A DNA stretch of 7,944 nucleotides from Rhodothermales bacterium (GTDB lineage: Bacteria; Bacteroidota; Rhodothermia; Rhodothermales; UBA10348), in assembly GCA_030833605.1 (NCBI GenBank), contig JAURGV010000104.1:1-7944 (forward strand). Direction: 5' to 3'. The translations under genes and the position numbers were made by a program. Shown here one piece after another: positions 1 to 6,319 of the stretch (the first letter of the stretch is position 1; the number at the start of each line of letters is the position of its first letter). The notes under the pieces are model-generated. The model was not told the origin of the DNA and made no database searches. It saw only the letters and a list, made by a program, of their open reading frames with translations.

Positions 1-389
1 TGGTCCTTCGCGTTGTCGCTGGCCTGGCCTTCATCTTCATCTTTGAAAAAGTACTGCCACGGGAAGGGGTGTGGGGCCCGCAGGCAAGATTCATTCAAAA
101 CGTAACCGAAATGGGATTCCCGTTTCCTGTGTTCTTTGCCTGGGTCGCGGTCCTTTCTGAGTTTCTCGGCGGATTCCTAATGGTTGGGGGCCTCTGGACC
201 CGATATGCAACCTTCATGAACGCCAGTGTAACTTTCGTTGCTGCATTCGTCTACCACGATTCAGATTTGGTAGGAAAGGGTCTGACGGCAACCGTTTTTT
301 TTAGCATCTGTGTGGCGTTAACCTTGGCGGGACCGGGCCGATTCAGTATCGACGGTTGGTTGGCCAAGCGAAGTGCCCGAACGAATTAA
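1..389 (+). CDS. DoxX family membrane protein (5' end missing)
   Basis: The reading frame is open from the window edge (first whole codon at base 3) to a TAA stop at 387-389, giving 128 visible residues. DoxX proteins are usually about 130-150 residues, so probably only a short N-terminal piece is missing. Four hydrophobic stretches are visible: one ending in FIFEKVL, FFAWVAVLSEFLGGFLMVGGLW, ATFMNASVTFVAAFVY and TATVFFSICVALTLAG. The acidic residue inside the second segment (SEFLGG) and the closing GPGRFSID motif before a basic tail are typical of DoxX/DoxD-like inner-membrane proteins. The family is linked to redox or quinone-associated functions in some members, but this copy's role cannot be told. 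A GTG at base 69 could be read as a start, but the coding frame clearly continues upstream with a matching first transmembrane segment. The gene converges on the metalloprotease with 65 bp between the stop codons. Confidence 0.85.
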   Translation, partial: VLRVVAGLAFIFIFEKVLPREGVWGPQARFIQNVTEMGFPFPVFFAWVAVLSEFLGGFLMVGGLWTRYATFMNASVTFVAAFVYHDSDLVGKGLTATVFFSICVALTLAGPGRFSIDGWLAKRSARTN

Positions 390-411
390 GTATTCCTCCG
401 GGTGGCACTTC
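370..411. repeat. 8-bp inverted repeat across the DoxX stop codon
   Basis: GAAGTGCC at 370-377 is perfectly complementary to GGCACTTC at 404-411, with a 26-base loop that contains the TAA stop. It could form a stem at the 3' end of the DoxX transcript. The following bases (TTCTAGG) are not a proper U-tract, so I do not call it an intrinsic terminator. The rest of the gap up to 454 contains a run of seven A at 431-437, which reads as a U-run for the opposite strand, but no stem sits in front of it. Confidence 0.3.
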
Positions 412-454
412 TTCTAGGCCGTTCAAGGTTAAAAAAACGGGTCGAATAGCAGGA

Positions 455-2986
455 TCAGAAGGTGCAAATAGCCGTCTGGGCCGTCCACTCTCGGAGCCAT
501 TCCGCACGCTCATGAGACCGTTGCATCCAGGCAGGGCCATCCGATCCAATAGGTGAGCCAGGCGGCGTAGTCACACGCAAAGGCTTTTCCGTGGTCTGGA
601 AGGGGCGGAAAATGTAGCGGTCAATATCGTCTAGCATCGCAAATCGATGGGCTCTGGTTTGGTCGTCGTATTCATCGGCATGATCGGCCAGCCAGGTCAT
701 CAAATCTTTCAAATGAAACAGAATCCCCGAACGAGCCGCAGGAGCTTGCGAGCTTGATGCGGCCGCGGTTAACAATTCGTCCACCCAAATTTGTTGGGTT
801 TGGCGTTGCAACTCGGCTTCGTAAGCATCCCGAGGGATGTCGGACAATACAACTTTTTGCGTTACCGCAACCAGCACTTCAATCAAGTCCGAAAGCGCTG
901 GATTAAAGTCTTTTTGATACGCCAATCGTGCGGTGCGCGAAGGATTGAGCAACAGGCCAAACACTTGCTGCGCAACAACTGCCCCCGGGGCATACGGATC
1001 GAAAACCGGCCCCGTTCGACCGCTAAATAGTTCTCTATGACCACCATATCCCGGTGGACGAGGTGGAATTTGGGTTTGAATGTGCGGAGGCAGCGCTAAG
1101 GCGGAGGGAGACAAAACGGCCATCAGCGCATTGAGCGCTTCCCGCTGTTTACTGGCCGAGACGGCCTCAGGTAGTGATTGACCATCACCACGCATTTTGT
1201 AGGTGTAGCCAACACCCCCAACCAATTTCGCCACGGCGTCAATTTGGTAGCGGTGGCGTAAGTAAAGCGGTACCAACACTTCTTCTAGGGTTGCCATGGG
1301 CTGATTGGGAGCCAGATTGGTCACACCAAACCGGGATAGTGCTAATCCGCGAACCGTCATATCCAGCTCTAATGCAGCTACAGGGTCACTTCCGTTGTCC
1401 CAAAGATGCGCTTGCGGGTGCGACCCACCTTCATCGCGTGCATCGCTATCTGTAATGTAGAACCAGCCCTCACCCACATACTGATCTATAATGGCATCCA
1501 GCGCCTCTTTTTCATCCGTACCCTCAGGAAAATCGGAATAACCATATCGGATAGTGTATTTATCCCAGTCGCCAATTCCCGAATCGTAGGCGTCGTGGAG
1601 CAATATGCGTCCTTCTGGATCAACCTTTACCAGGGGCGCCGGATAGTCCATAACGGAAGCTCGGTCATTAATTGAAGCCGCAAAATTGTGTTGGATTCCC
1701 AGGGTATGGCCAATTTCGTGCGCCGAAAGCTGTCGAATGCGGGCCAGGGCCATTTCCAGCATCGGATCGGTTTGGCTAACCGCTTTTGATGCGTCAAACT
1801 GGTTGAGTAGTCCTTGAGCGATCAAATAATCCTGGCGCACGCGCAAAGAGCCCAATAAAACGTGCCCTTTAAGAATTTCGCCCGTCCGGGGATCGGTAAT
1901 GCTAGAACCGTAGCTCCATCCACGTGTGGATCGGTGAACCCAATTGATAATATTGTAGCGGACGTCTAGCGGGTCGGCCCCATCGGGAAGCATTTCAACG
2001 CGAAACGCATCCTTGTACCCAGCAGCTTCAAACGCTTGATTCCACCAATTTCCGCCTTCCAGTAATGCCGAACGAACAGGCTCGGGTGTACCGTTATCCA
2101 AATAGTAAATGATGGGTTGCACGGGCTCGGAAACCGCTGCCGACGGATCTTTTTTCTCCAATCGGTGGCGCGAAATGTATCGCACCCGCATGTCAGAGCC
2201 GATCGGAGAGGAATAATCCAGAAAACTGGGCCCAAAATAACCCGATCTGGGGTCGTTTTTGCGCGGTTCGAAGCCCGGCTCAGGCAACGCGATGAAGGAA
2301 TGGCGTTCCCTTAACGTGAACGATTCAGCCAAGGAGGCTACACTTCGAACCGTTCCACCCGGCGCATCGGAAGTAAACGTAAGCATTGCTTCCATTTCGA
2401 TGTTGCGTGGAAATCCTTTGGTACGCTCTTTATATGGAGCTGACCGGGAATCGTCAACGCGGTACGAGCCTTGACCAGATCGCTTTAGGGTGTTGGCCGC
2501 CCCATGAGCATCCCGTACAACAAAAGAAGTAGCATCTACCAGCACACGGTTTTTGGTTTGCGCGGCCACCGTAAAGCCATGCATGACTCCCGAAGCAAAG
2601 GCATCCTTTACCGATTGCTGTTCAGCGACGTTTTTCGTCACCGCCACGTAATCCAAATTTGGAACAACCATAAACACTTTTGGGCCGCGGCGCTCAAATT
2701 TGACGATGTACGTTCCCCCTAACTGATTGCGGTCCAAGCCGATATCGTTAGAACCGAGTCCGGCCGCCAACGACACCTGGTAGATAAACTCCTCGTTAAA
2801 CCGATCGATTTCCAACCAAACCTTACCGGCGGGTTCGTCCCAGTAAATGGTGTAAAACCCTTTTATTTGCTCCATTGACTCCGTTTTAGATTCAATGGTA
2901 GGGAGGTCTTGGGCGAACAAAGGCGTTACCAAAGGCCCTGCAAGAAATAGTAAGCTGAAAAAAAGAGCGGCTACGAGGTTTTTCAT
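455..2986 (-). CDS. secreted zinc-dependent metalloprotease (DUF5117/DUF4953 type)
   Basis: This 843-residue protein is probably exported and hydrolyses peptides; its substrate is unknown. The N-terminus is a clear Sec signal peptide (K2, hydrophobic core at about 4-20, likely cleavage after A25 in PLFA|QD). Residues about 35-115 hold the conserved opening block of the family (FYTIYWDEPAGKVWLEI and AGLGSNDIGLDRNQLGG), followed by the DUF5117-like region to about 275. The catalytic domain has the zincin motif HEIGHTLGIQHN with zinc ligands H423, H427 and H433 and catalytic E424. A Met-turn (SVMDYP, M446) follows, so this is a metzincin-like enzyme with all key residues intact. The C-terminal part (about 450-840) resembles the rest of DUF4953. 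Length fits the family (roughly 800-850). The ATG at 2984-2986 is chosen because the signal peptide begins there; no Shine-Dalgarno is visible. It is transcribed away from atpD and converges with DoxX. A housekeeping periplasmic or outer-membrane role is possible but is only inference. Confidence 0.9.
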   Translation of the reverse strand: MKNLVAALFFSLLFLAGPLVTPLFAQDLPTIESKTESMEQIKGFYTIYWDEPAGKVWLEIDRFNEEFIYQVSLAAGLGSNDIGLDRNQLGGTYIVKFERRGPKVFMVVPNLDYVAVTKNVAEQQSVKDAFASGVMHGFTVAAQTKNRVLVDATSFVVRDAHGAANTLKRSGQGSYRVDDSRSAPYKERTKGFPRNIEMEAMLTFTSDAPGGTVRSVASLAESFTLRERHSFIALPEPGFEPRKNDPRSGYFGPSFLDYSSPIGSDMRVRYISRHRLEKKDPSAAVSEPVQPIIYYLDNGTPEPVRSALLEGGNWWNQAFEAAGYKDAFRVEMLPDGADPLDVRYNIINWVHRSTRGWSYGSSITDPRTGEILKGHVLLGSLRVRQDYLIAQGLLNQFDASKAVSQTDPMLEMALARIRQLSAHEIGHTLGIQHNFAASINDRASVMDYPAPLVKVDPEGRILLHDAYDSGIGDWDKYTIRYGYSDFPEGTDEKEALDAIIDQYVGEGWFYITDSDARDEGGSHPQAHLWDNGSDPVAALELDMTVRGLALSRFGVTNLAPNQPMATLEEVLVPLYLRHRYQIDAVAKLVGGVGYTYKMRGDGQSLPEAVSASKQREALNALMAVLSPSALALPPHIQTQIPPRPPGYGGHRELFSGRTGPVFDPYAPGAVVAQQVFGLLLNPSRTARLAYQKDFNPALSDLIEVLVAVTQKVVLSDIPRDAYEAELQRQTQQIWVDELLTAAASSSQAPAARSGILFHLKDLMTWLADHADEYDDQTRAHRFAMLDDIDRYIFRPFQTTEKPLRVTTPPGSPIGSDGPAWMQRSHERAEWLREWTAQTAICTF

Positions 2987-3074
2987 GTCCGAAATCCATC
3001 ACGTTGCGGGGGTATATCAAGGTCAATATAGGATCAGGCATCGAAAAAAATAGAGTTCGTGAACATATTAAGAA

Positions 3075-3110
3075 GGGCGGAAATTCCCTGTTTCTTTGCG
3101 ATATCCGCCC
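3075..3110. repeat. 7-bp inverted repeat in the metalloprotease/atpD intergenic region
   Basis: GGGCGGA at 3075-3081 is the exact reverse complement of TCCGCCC at 3104-3110, separated by 22 bases. A smaller palindrome, GGAAATTCC (3079-3087), overlaps its left arm, so alternative pairings exist. It may be an operator or a leader structure for either divergent gene, or chance; nothing in the sequence decides this. Confidence 0.3.
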
Positions 3111-3148
3111 GGCTCGGAGAAGCGTTTCTTTTCCTTTCATCGTATTTT

Positions 3149-3176
3149 TTGAGACTCTCAAAGTGACCTGTGTAAC
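3149..3176 (+). promoter_or_regulatory. possible atpD promoter
   Basis: TTGAGA (3149-3154) and TGTAAC (3171-3176) are separated by 16 bp and match the sigma-70 hexamers at four of six positions each. The same place also gives a weak Bacteroidota-style reading: TTTG at 3148-3151, then TA at 3173-3174, but the expected TTTG of the TAnnTTTG box is poor. This is the best rightward candidate in the region but remains a weak match. Confidence 0.25.
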
Positions 3177-3195
3177 TGCTTTTTGCGTACAGGTC
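3165..3195. repeat. 7-bp inverted repeat upstream of atpD
   Basis: GACCTGT (3165-3171) pairs perfectly with ACAGGTC (3189-3195); two G-T pairs extend the stem inward (3172/3188 and 3173/3187). It overlaps the candidate -10 element, so if real it could be an operator for a repressor or a stem at the start of the leader RNA. No U-tract of terminator quality follows. Confidence 0.35.
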
Positions 3196-3202
3196 GTTTT
3201 CC

Positions 3203-3233
3203 TGCAATATTGCAAGGCTTTTTAAAGGCCTGC
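3203..3233. promoter_or_regulatory. atpD leader: 12-bp palindrome overlapping a hairpin
   Basis: TGCAATATTGCA (3203-3214) is a perfect 12-bp palindrome. It overlaps a possible hairpin in which AGGCTTT (3215-3221) pairs with AAGGCCT-side bases 3225-3231 (one G-U pair, loop 3222-3224). GC at 3212-3213 pairs with GC at 3232-3233 around a bulged A. The two structures share bases 3212-3214, so in RNA they would exclude each other. The hairpin ends 27 bases before the atpD start. This may be a binding site, a leader structure or chance. Confidence 0.35.
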
Positions 3234-3260
3234 CAAGAAACCAAAGATCTTCAGATACTG

Positions 3261-4757
3261 ATGGAAGCAAAGTTTGCCACCGGTGAAGTAGTACAGATTG
3301 TCGGTCCCGTTATCGACGCTCAATTCCCAGCCAATTCCGTTCCGGATATTTTGCACGCCTTGACGATTGATCGCGAGGATGGCACCAAATTGGTTCTGGA
3401 AGTGCAGCAGCACTTGGGCGAAAATCGTGTTCGCACCATTGCCATGGACGCTACAGATGGATTAACCCGTGGAACGAAAGTGGTCAACACCGGACGTGCC
3501 ATCTCCATGCCGATTGGCGAGGACATCTTGGGTCGTCTGTTCAACGTGGTTGGGCAAGCTATCGACGGTATCCCGCAGCCCAAAGGCGAAGGACGTCGTC
3601 CCATTCACGCTGCTCCTCCAGCATTTGAAGACCTATCCACATCCGTTGAGATGTTGGAAACAGGTATCAAAGTAGTTGACCTTCTCGAGCCGTATGCACG
3701 TGGGGGTAAAATTGGCCTCTTCGGTGGTGCTGGTGTAGGTAAAACCGTTTTGATCATGGAATTGATCAACAACATTGCTAAAGGCCACGACGGTCTTTCG
3801 GTTTTCGCTGGTGTGGGAGAGCGTACCAGGGAAGGAAACGACTTGCTTCGTGAGATGCTTGAGTCGGGTGTTGTGGATTATGGCAAAGAATTTTTGCACT
3901 CCATGGAGCAAGGCGAGTGGGATCTGAGCAAAGTAGATCCAGACGCTCTTAAAAATTCCAGTTTGGCACTTGTGTTTGGTCAGATGAACGAACCACCAGG
4001 AGCGCGTGCTCGTGTGGCGTTGTCGGGCCTAACGGTTGCTGAATATTTCCGTGACCAGGGTGGTAAAGACGTATTGTTCTTCGTGGACAACATTTTCCGC
4101 TTTACCCAGGCCGGATCTGAAGTATCGGCTCTTTTAGGTCGTATGCCTTCTGCCGTGGGTTACCAACCTACGCTTTCCACCGAGATGGGTGAAATGCAAG
4201 AGCGCATTACGTCGACCAAAAACGGATCTATTACGTCCGTTCAGGCCGTTTACGTACCTGCCGATGACTTGACTGACCCGGCTCCCGCGACAACATTTGC
4301 CCACTTGGATGCTACGACGGTTCTTTCTCGTCAAATTGCATCGTTGGGTCTGTATCCTGCTATCGATCCTCTGGATTCGACAAGCCGCATTTTGGATCCT
4401 CGCATTTTGGGTGACGAGCACTACAACACGGCTCAAGACGTCAAAATCTTGCTGCAGCGTTACAAAGAACTTCAGGACATTATCGCGATCCTAGGGATGG
4501 ACGAACTTTCTGACGAAGATAAATTGGTTGTTGGACGCGCTCGTCGTGCTCAAAAATACATGAGCCAGCCTTTCTTCGTGGCAGAGCAGTTTACCGGTAA
4601 CCCAGGTAAATATGTTAAAATCGACGACACCATCCGTGGTTTCCGCATGATTTTGGACGGTGAATTGGATCATCTTCCAGAAAACGCATTTGCTTACAAA
4701 GGAGCGATTGAAGAAGTCATCGAAGCCGGTGAGAAAATGCTAGCGCTCGACGCATAG
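3261..4757 (+). CDS. atpD: F1Fo ATP synthase subunit beta
   Basis: This is the catalytic subunit of the F1 head, which makes ATP from ADP and phosphate on the cytoplasmic face of the membrane (EC 7.1.2.2). All signatures are present: P-loop GGAGVGKT at residues 155-162 (K161, T162), catalytic E187 in GERTREGND, Walker B aspartate D276 in VLFFVDN, the family signature region around PSAVGYQPTLSTEMG, and a DELSDED version of the DELSEED lever at 414-420. At 498 residues it exceeds the E. coli protein (460), largely because of an insert of about 27 residues (roughly 207-233) typical of FCB-group beta subunits. The ATG at 3261 gives the normal N-terminus (MEAKFATGEVVQIVGPV); the frame is open back to a TTG at 3183 but that extension is unlike the family. 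Arginine is mostly CGT, suggesting high expression. atpC follows after 63 bp; the other ATP synthase genes are not in the window. Confidence 0.98.
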   Translation: MEAKFATGEVVQIVGPVIDAQFPANSVPDILHALTIDREDGTKLVLEVQQHLGENRVRTIAMDATDGLTRGTKVVNTGRAISMPIGEDILGRLFNVVGQAIDGIPQPKGEGRRPIHAAPPAFEDLSTSVEMLETGIKVVDLLEPYARGGKIGLFGGAGVGKTVLIMELINNIAKGHDGLSVFAGVGERTREGNDLLREMLESGVVDYGKEFLHSMEQGEWDLSKVDPDALKNSSLALVFGQMNEPPGARARVALSGLTVAEYFRDQGGKDVLFFVDNIFRFTQAGSEVSALLGRMPSAVGYQPTLSTEMGEMQERITSTKNGSITSVQAVYVPADDLTDPAPATTFAHLDATTVLSRQIASLGLYPAIDPLDSTSRILDPRILGDEHYNTAQDVKILLQRYKELQDIIAILGMDELSDEDKLVVGRARRAQKYMSQPFFVAEQFTGNPGKYVKIDDTIRGFRMILDGELDHLPENAFAYKGAIEEVIEAGEKMLALDA

Positions 4758-4820
4758 GTTTCCATCCGGCCGAAAGGCGTCTCCGTCCGTTCATCATTCT
4801 GAATTTGCACCACGACGAAT

Positions 4821-5231
4821 ATGTTTGTCGAAATTGTATCACCATCCGGCCGCGTGTTTAGCGGAGAAGCCAAAGGCATACGTGCTCCAGGTGTTGAAGG
4901 CTCTTTTGAAGTACTTAGCAACCATGCTGCCATGATTGCCGGTATCGATATTGGCTCTCTTGTGATTACAGACAAAAAAGGGCAAGCCATCACGTTTGCA
5001 ACGAGCGGTGGTTTTGTCGAAGTAGCGGATAATGTGGTTACAGTGCTAGCAGAATCCGCAGAGTTGGCAAGCCAAATCGATGTGGAACGTGCCAAAGCAG
5101 CTGAACAGCGGGCGGTAGATGCGTTGGCATCGTCGTTGGACCCAGAGACCAAAGCACGCATGACCAAAGCATTGGATCGCGCACGCAACCGTGCACGTAT
5201 TGCTGTGGCTGCTGTCGGGCAGAAACGATAG
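4821..5231 (+). CDS. atpC: F1Fo ATP synthase subunit epsilon
   Basis: This 136-residue protein is the small central-stalk subunit that couples F1 to the c-ring and can brake ATP hydrolysis. Residues 1-84 form the N-terminal beta-sandwich, recognisable from the opening FVEIVSPSGRVFSGEA and the conserved GSFEVLSNHAAMIAGIDIG. Residues about 88-132 are Ala/Arg/Glu-rich and fit the two-helix C-terminal domain (IDVERAKAAEQRAVDAL and KARMTKALDRARNRARIA, separated by a short turn). This makes it a full-length epsilon, whereas many Bacteroidota and Chlorobi copies are shorter and lack the helices. It lies 63 bp behind atpD on the same strand and is almost certainly co-transcribed. The ATG at 4821 is the natural family start; no Shine-Dalgarno precedes it. 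The gene ends 22 bp from the convergent hydrolase gene. Confidence 0.96.
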   Translation: MFVEIVSPSGRVFSGEAKGIRAPGVEGSFEVLSNHAAMIAGIDIGSLVITDKKGQAITFATSGGFVEVADNVVTVLAESAELASQIDVERAKAAEQRAVDALASSLDPETKARMTKALDRARNRARIAVAAVGQKR

Positions 5232-5253
5232 GCTTTTGGGTGTTTTGCTGGTG

Positions 5254-6117
5254 TTAAGGCTGGGCTTTCCAGTTTTTTGCGCGCTGACGAGAGGATCCCA
5301 GCCCGTCTATTCCTAATTCGATTACATCTCCCTCCTTGATGTACAGGGGCGTTTCCATGCCAAGTGCTACGCCAGCGGGCGTACCCGTGGAAATAATATC
5401 TCCTGGCTCCAGCGTCATGAATTGGCTCACGTACGATATCAAGTGGGCCACACCGAACACCATATTGGCTGTACTGGAGTTTTGACGCATCGTCCCGTTG
5501 ACCGTTAGCCACATGTCTAGGTTTTGAACATCGCCCAGTTCGTCTGGCGTGACTAACCACGGCCCCAGCGGAGCAAAGGTGTCACAACTTTTGCCTTTAA
5601 CCCATTGTCCCCCACGCTTTAACTGGAAATTCCGCTCCGAATAGTCGTTGTGTAGGACGTACCCAGCGACGTGGCTTAGGGCTTCTTCTTCCGTCACGTA
5701 ACTGGCTTTTGAACCGATTACGAGGGCCAATTCGACTTCCCAATCCGTGGCGACGCTGCCCTTAGGAAGGATCAGGTCGTCGTTAGGACCCACAATGGCA
5801 CTAGTAGCTTTGAAAAAAAGAACCGGTTCTTGGGGAATTTTAGCGCCCGTTTCTTTGGCGTGATCCGAATAATTCAGTCCGATACAAACGATTTTACCCG
5901 GAGCTGCGGTCGGAGCGCCCAATCGAATATCGTCGGGAATGGCTGGAGCGCCTTCGAAATCCGTTTTTTCCCACGCGTGTAAGGTTTTGATACCCCCAGA
6001 AGCAAAAAACTCACGATTGTAATCGGAAATACGGGAAGAAACGTCAAAACGGCGACCATCGGGGGTCTCTATTCCAGGAAGTTCAAATCCGGCGGGACCA
6101 AAGCGAAGGAGTTTCAT
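5254..6117 (-). CDS. fumarylacetoacetate hydrolase (FAH) family protein
   Basis: This 287-residue cytoplasmic enzyme belongs to the FAH superfamily, whose members cleave or isomerise acylpyruvate-like compounds using a divalent metal. Residues 1-70 form the short N-terminal region seen in the sugar-acid subgroup (KLLRFGPAGFELPGI). The catalytic fold begins at about 73 with IVCIGLNYSDHAKETG, giving the likely H86/E89 dyad. Metal ligands are probably E127 and E129 (DWEVELALVIG) and D158 (LHNDYSERN). The block WVKGKSCDTFAPLGPWLVT (172-190) and GDIISTGTPAGVALG (239-253) complete the family signature. Length matches homologues annotated as 2,4-diketo-3-deoxy-L-fuconate hydrolase, ureidoglycolate lyase or simply FAH-family. 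The substrate cannot be fixed from sequence, and no sugar or aromatic catabolic genes are adjacent, so no gene symbol is given. The ATG at 6115-6117 fits the family start and lacks a Shine-Dalgarno. It is divergent from the lipoprotein gene. Confidence 0.93.
   Translation of the reverse strand: MKLLRFGPAGFELPGIETPDGRRFDVSSRISDYNREFFASGGIKTLHAWEKTDFEGAPAIPDDIRLGAPTAAPGKIVCIGLNYSDHAKETGAKIPQEPVLFFKATSAIVGPNDDLILPKGSVATDWEVELALVIGSKASYVTEEEALSHVAGYVLHNDYSERNFQLKRGGQWVKGKSCDTFAPLGPWLVTPDELGDVQNLDMWLTVNGTMRQNSSTANMVFGVAHLISYVSQFMTLEPGDIISTGTPAGVALGMETPLYIKEGDVIELGIDGLGSSRQRAKNWKAQP
5256..5278 (+). terminator. possible weak terminator of atpDC
   Basis: A hairpin with CTGG (5260-5263), loop GCTTT and CCAG (5269-5272) is followed directly by six T (5273-5278). 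Two G-U and two A-U pairs (5256-5259 with 5273-5276) could lengthen the stem into the T-run. It begins 25 bp after the atpC stop, on the correct strand, but lies inside the 3' end of the convergent hydrolase gene. The stem is short, so it may be inefficient or fortuitous. Confidence 0.35.
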
Positions 6118-6203
6118 TTTCAGGGCGTTTGTTAAGAGGGAGGCGTAGAAGGCGGATCTTTGGTGCGTAAGGTCGCAAAATACGATTTATTTACGAGTTC
6201 GAA

Positions 6204-6213
6204 TTGGCGCCAA
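6204..6213. repeat. 10-bp palindrome TTGGCGCCAA
   Basis: This is a perfect palindrome in the 202-bp region between the divergent hydrolase and lipoprotein genes (6118-6319), 87 bp upstream of the hydrolase start. Read leftward, its TTGGCG half could be a -35-like element, with the A/T-rich stretch around 6190-6182 as a poor -10. It may be a regulator site or chance. Confidence 0.25.
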
Positions 6214-6258
6214 ACAAGATCAAATTTGCAGCTAAAAAAGAGGCATTTTGGAGGCCAT

Positions 6259-6281
6259 TCGGAACCATTATCTGGTTCCGA
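6259..6281. promoter_or_regulatory. perfect 9-bp inverted repeat upstream of the lipoprotein gene (operator or leader hairpin)
   Basis: TCGGAACCA (6259-6267) and TGGTTCCGA (6273-6281) are exact reverse complements around the 5-base spacer TTATC. The dyad ends 38 bp before the lipoprotein start. As DNA it has the size of a site for a dimeric regulator; as RNA it would be a stable 9-bp stem with a 5-nt loop. No T-run follows, so it is not a terminator. Between it and the gene lies an A/T-rich stretch with a repeated ATTCA (6297-6306) and TTTATA (6308-6313). No convincing promoter pair is visible. Confidence 0.5.
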
Positions 6282-6319
6282 CTTAGACGACATCCGATTC
6301 AATTCAATTTATAGGTTCT

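Larger units (their letters stand above)
2987..3260. other. divergent intergenic region between the metalloprotease gene and atpD
   Basis: This 274-bp stretch must hold the promoters of both the metalloprotease (leftward) and atpDC (rightward). It contains A/T runs (seven A at 3044-3050, six T at 3145-3150) and at least four dyads, listed separately. Leftward, TATATT (bases 3037-3032 read on the minus strand) is the best -10-like hexamer, but no good -35 lies 17 bp upstream of it. Short reading frames on both strands show no family resemblance and are not called as genes. Confidence 0.6.

Noticed and set aside
419..440. CCGTT/AACGG repeat with an A-run as a terminator for the metalloprotease gene
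   Set aside because: On the minus strand the T-run lies inside the loop rather than after the stem, so it does not fit an intrinsic terminator.
3055..3064. GTTCGTGAAC mini-dyad
   Set aside because: Only four paired bases per arm; expected by chance in a region of this size.
3183..3260. Upstream TTG start for atpD adding 26 residues
   Set aside because: The added residues do not resemble beta-subunit N-termini, while ATG 3261 gives the normal start; the region also carries leader-like palindromes.
3034..3270. 78-codon frame on the minus strand before atpD
   Set aside because: No family resemblance, no ribosome binding signal, overlaps the atpD start and the dyads of the intergenic region.
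4769..4778. GCC-GAAA-GGC mini-hairpin with a GNRA loop between atpD and atpC
   Set aside because: The stem is only three base pairs and does not extend; too little to call a processing or regulatory element.
4762..4852. 11-bp direct repeat CCATCCGGCCG at 4762-4772 and 4842-4852
   Set aside because: The second copy is inside the well-conserved start of atpC (SPSGR), so it is best explained by coding constraint plus chance.
4694..5560. 288-codon open frame on the minus strand
   Set aside because: It lies antisense across atpC and the 3' part of the hydrolase gene, both of which have unmistakable family signatures; its translation is low-complexity Ser/Ala/Arg-rich and resembles no family.
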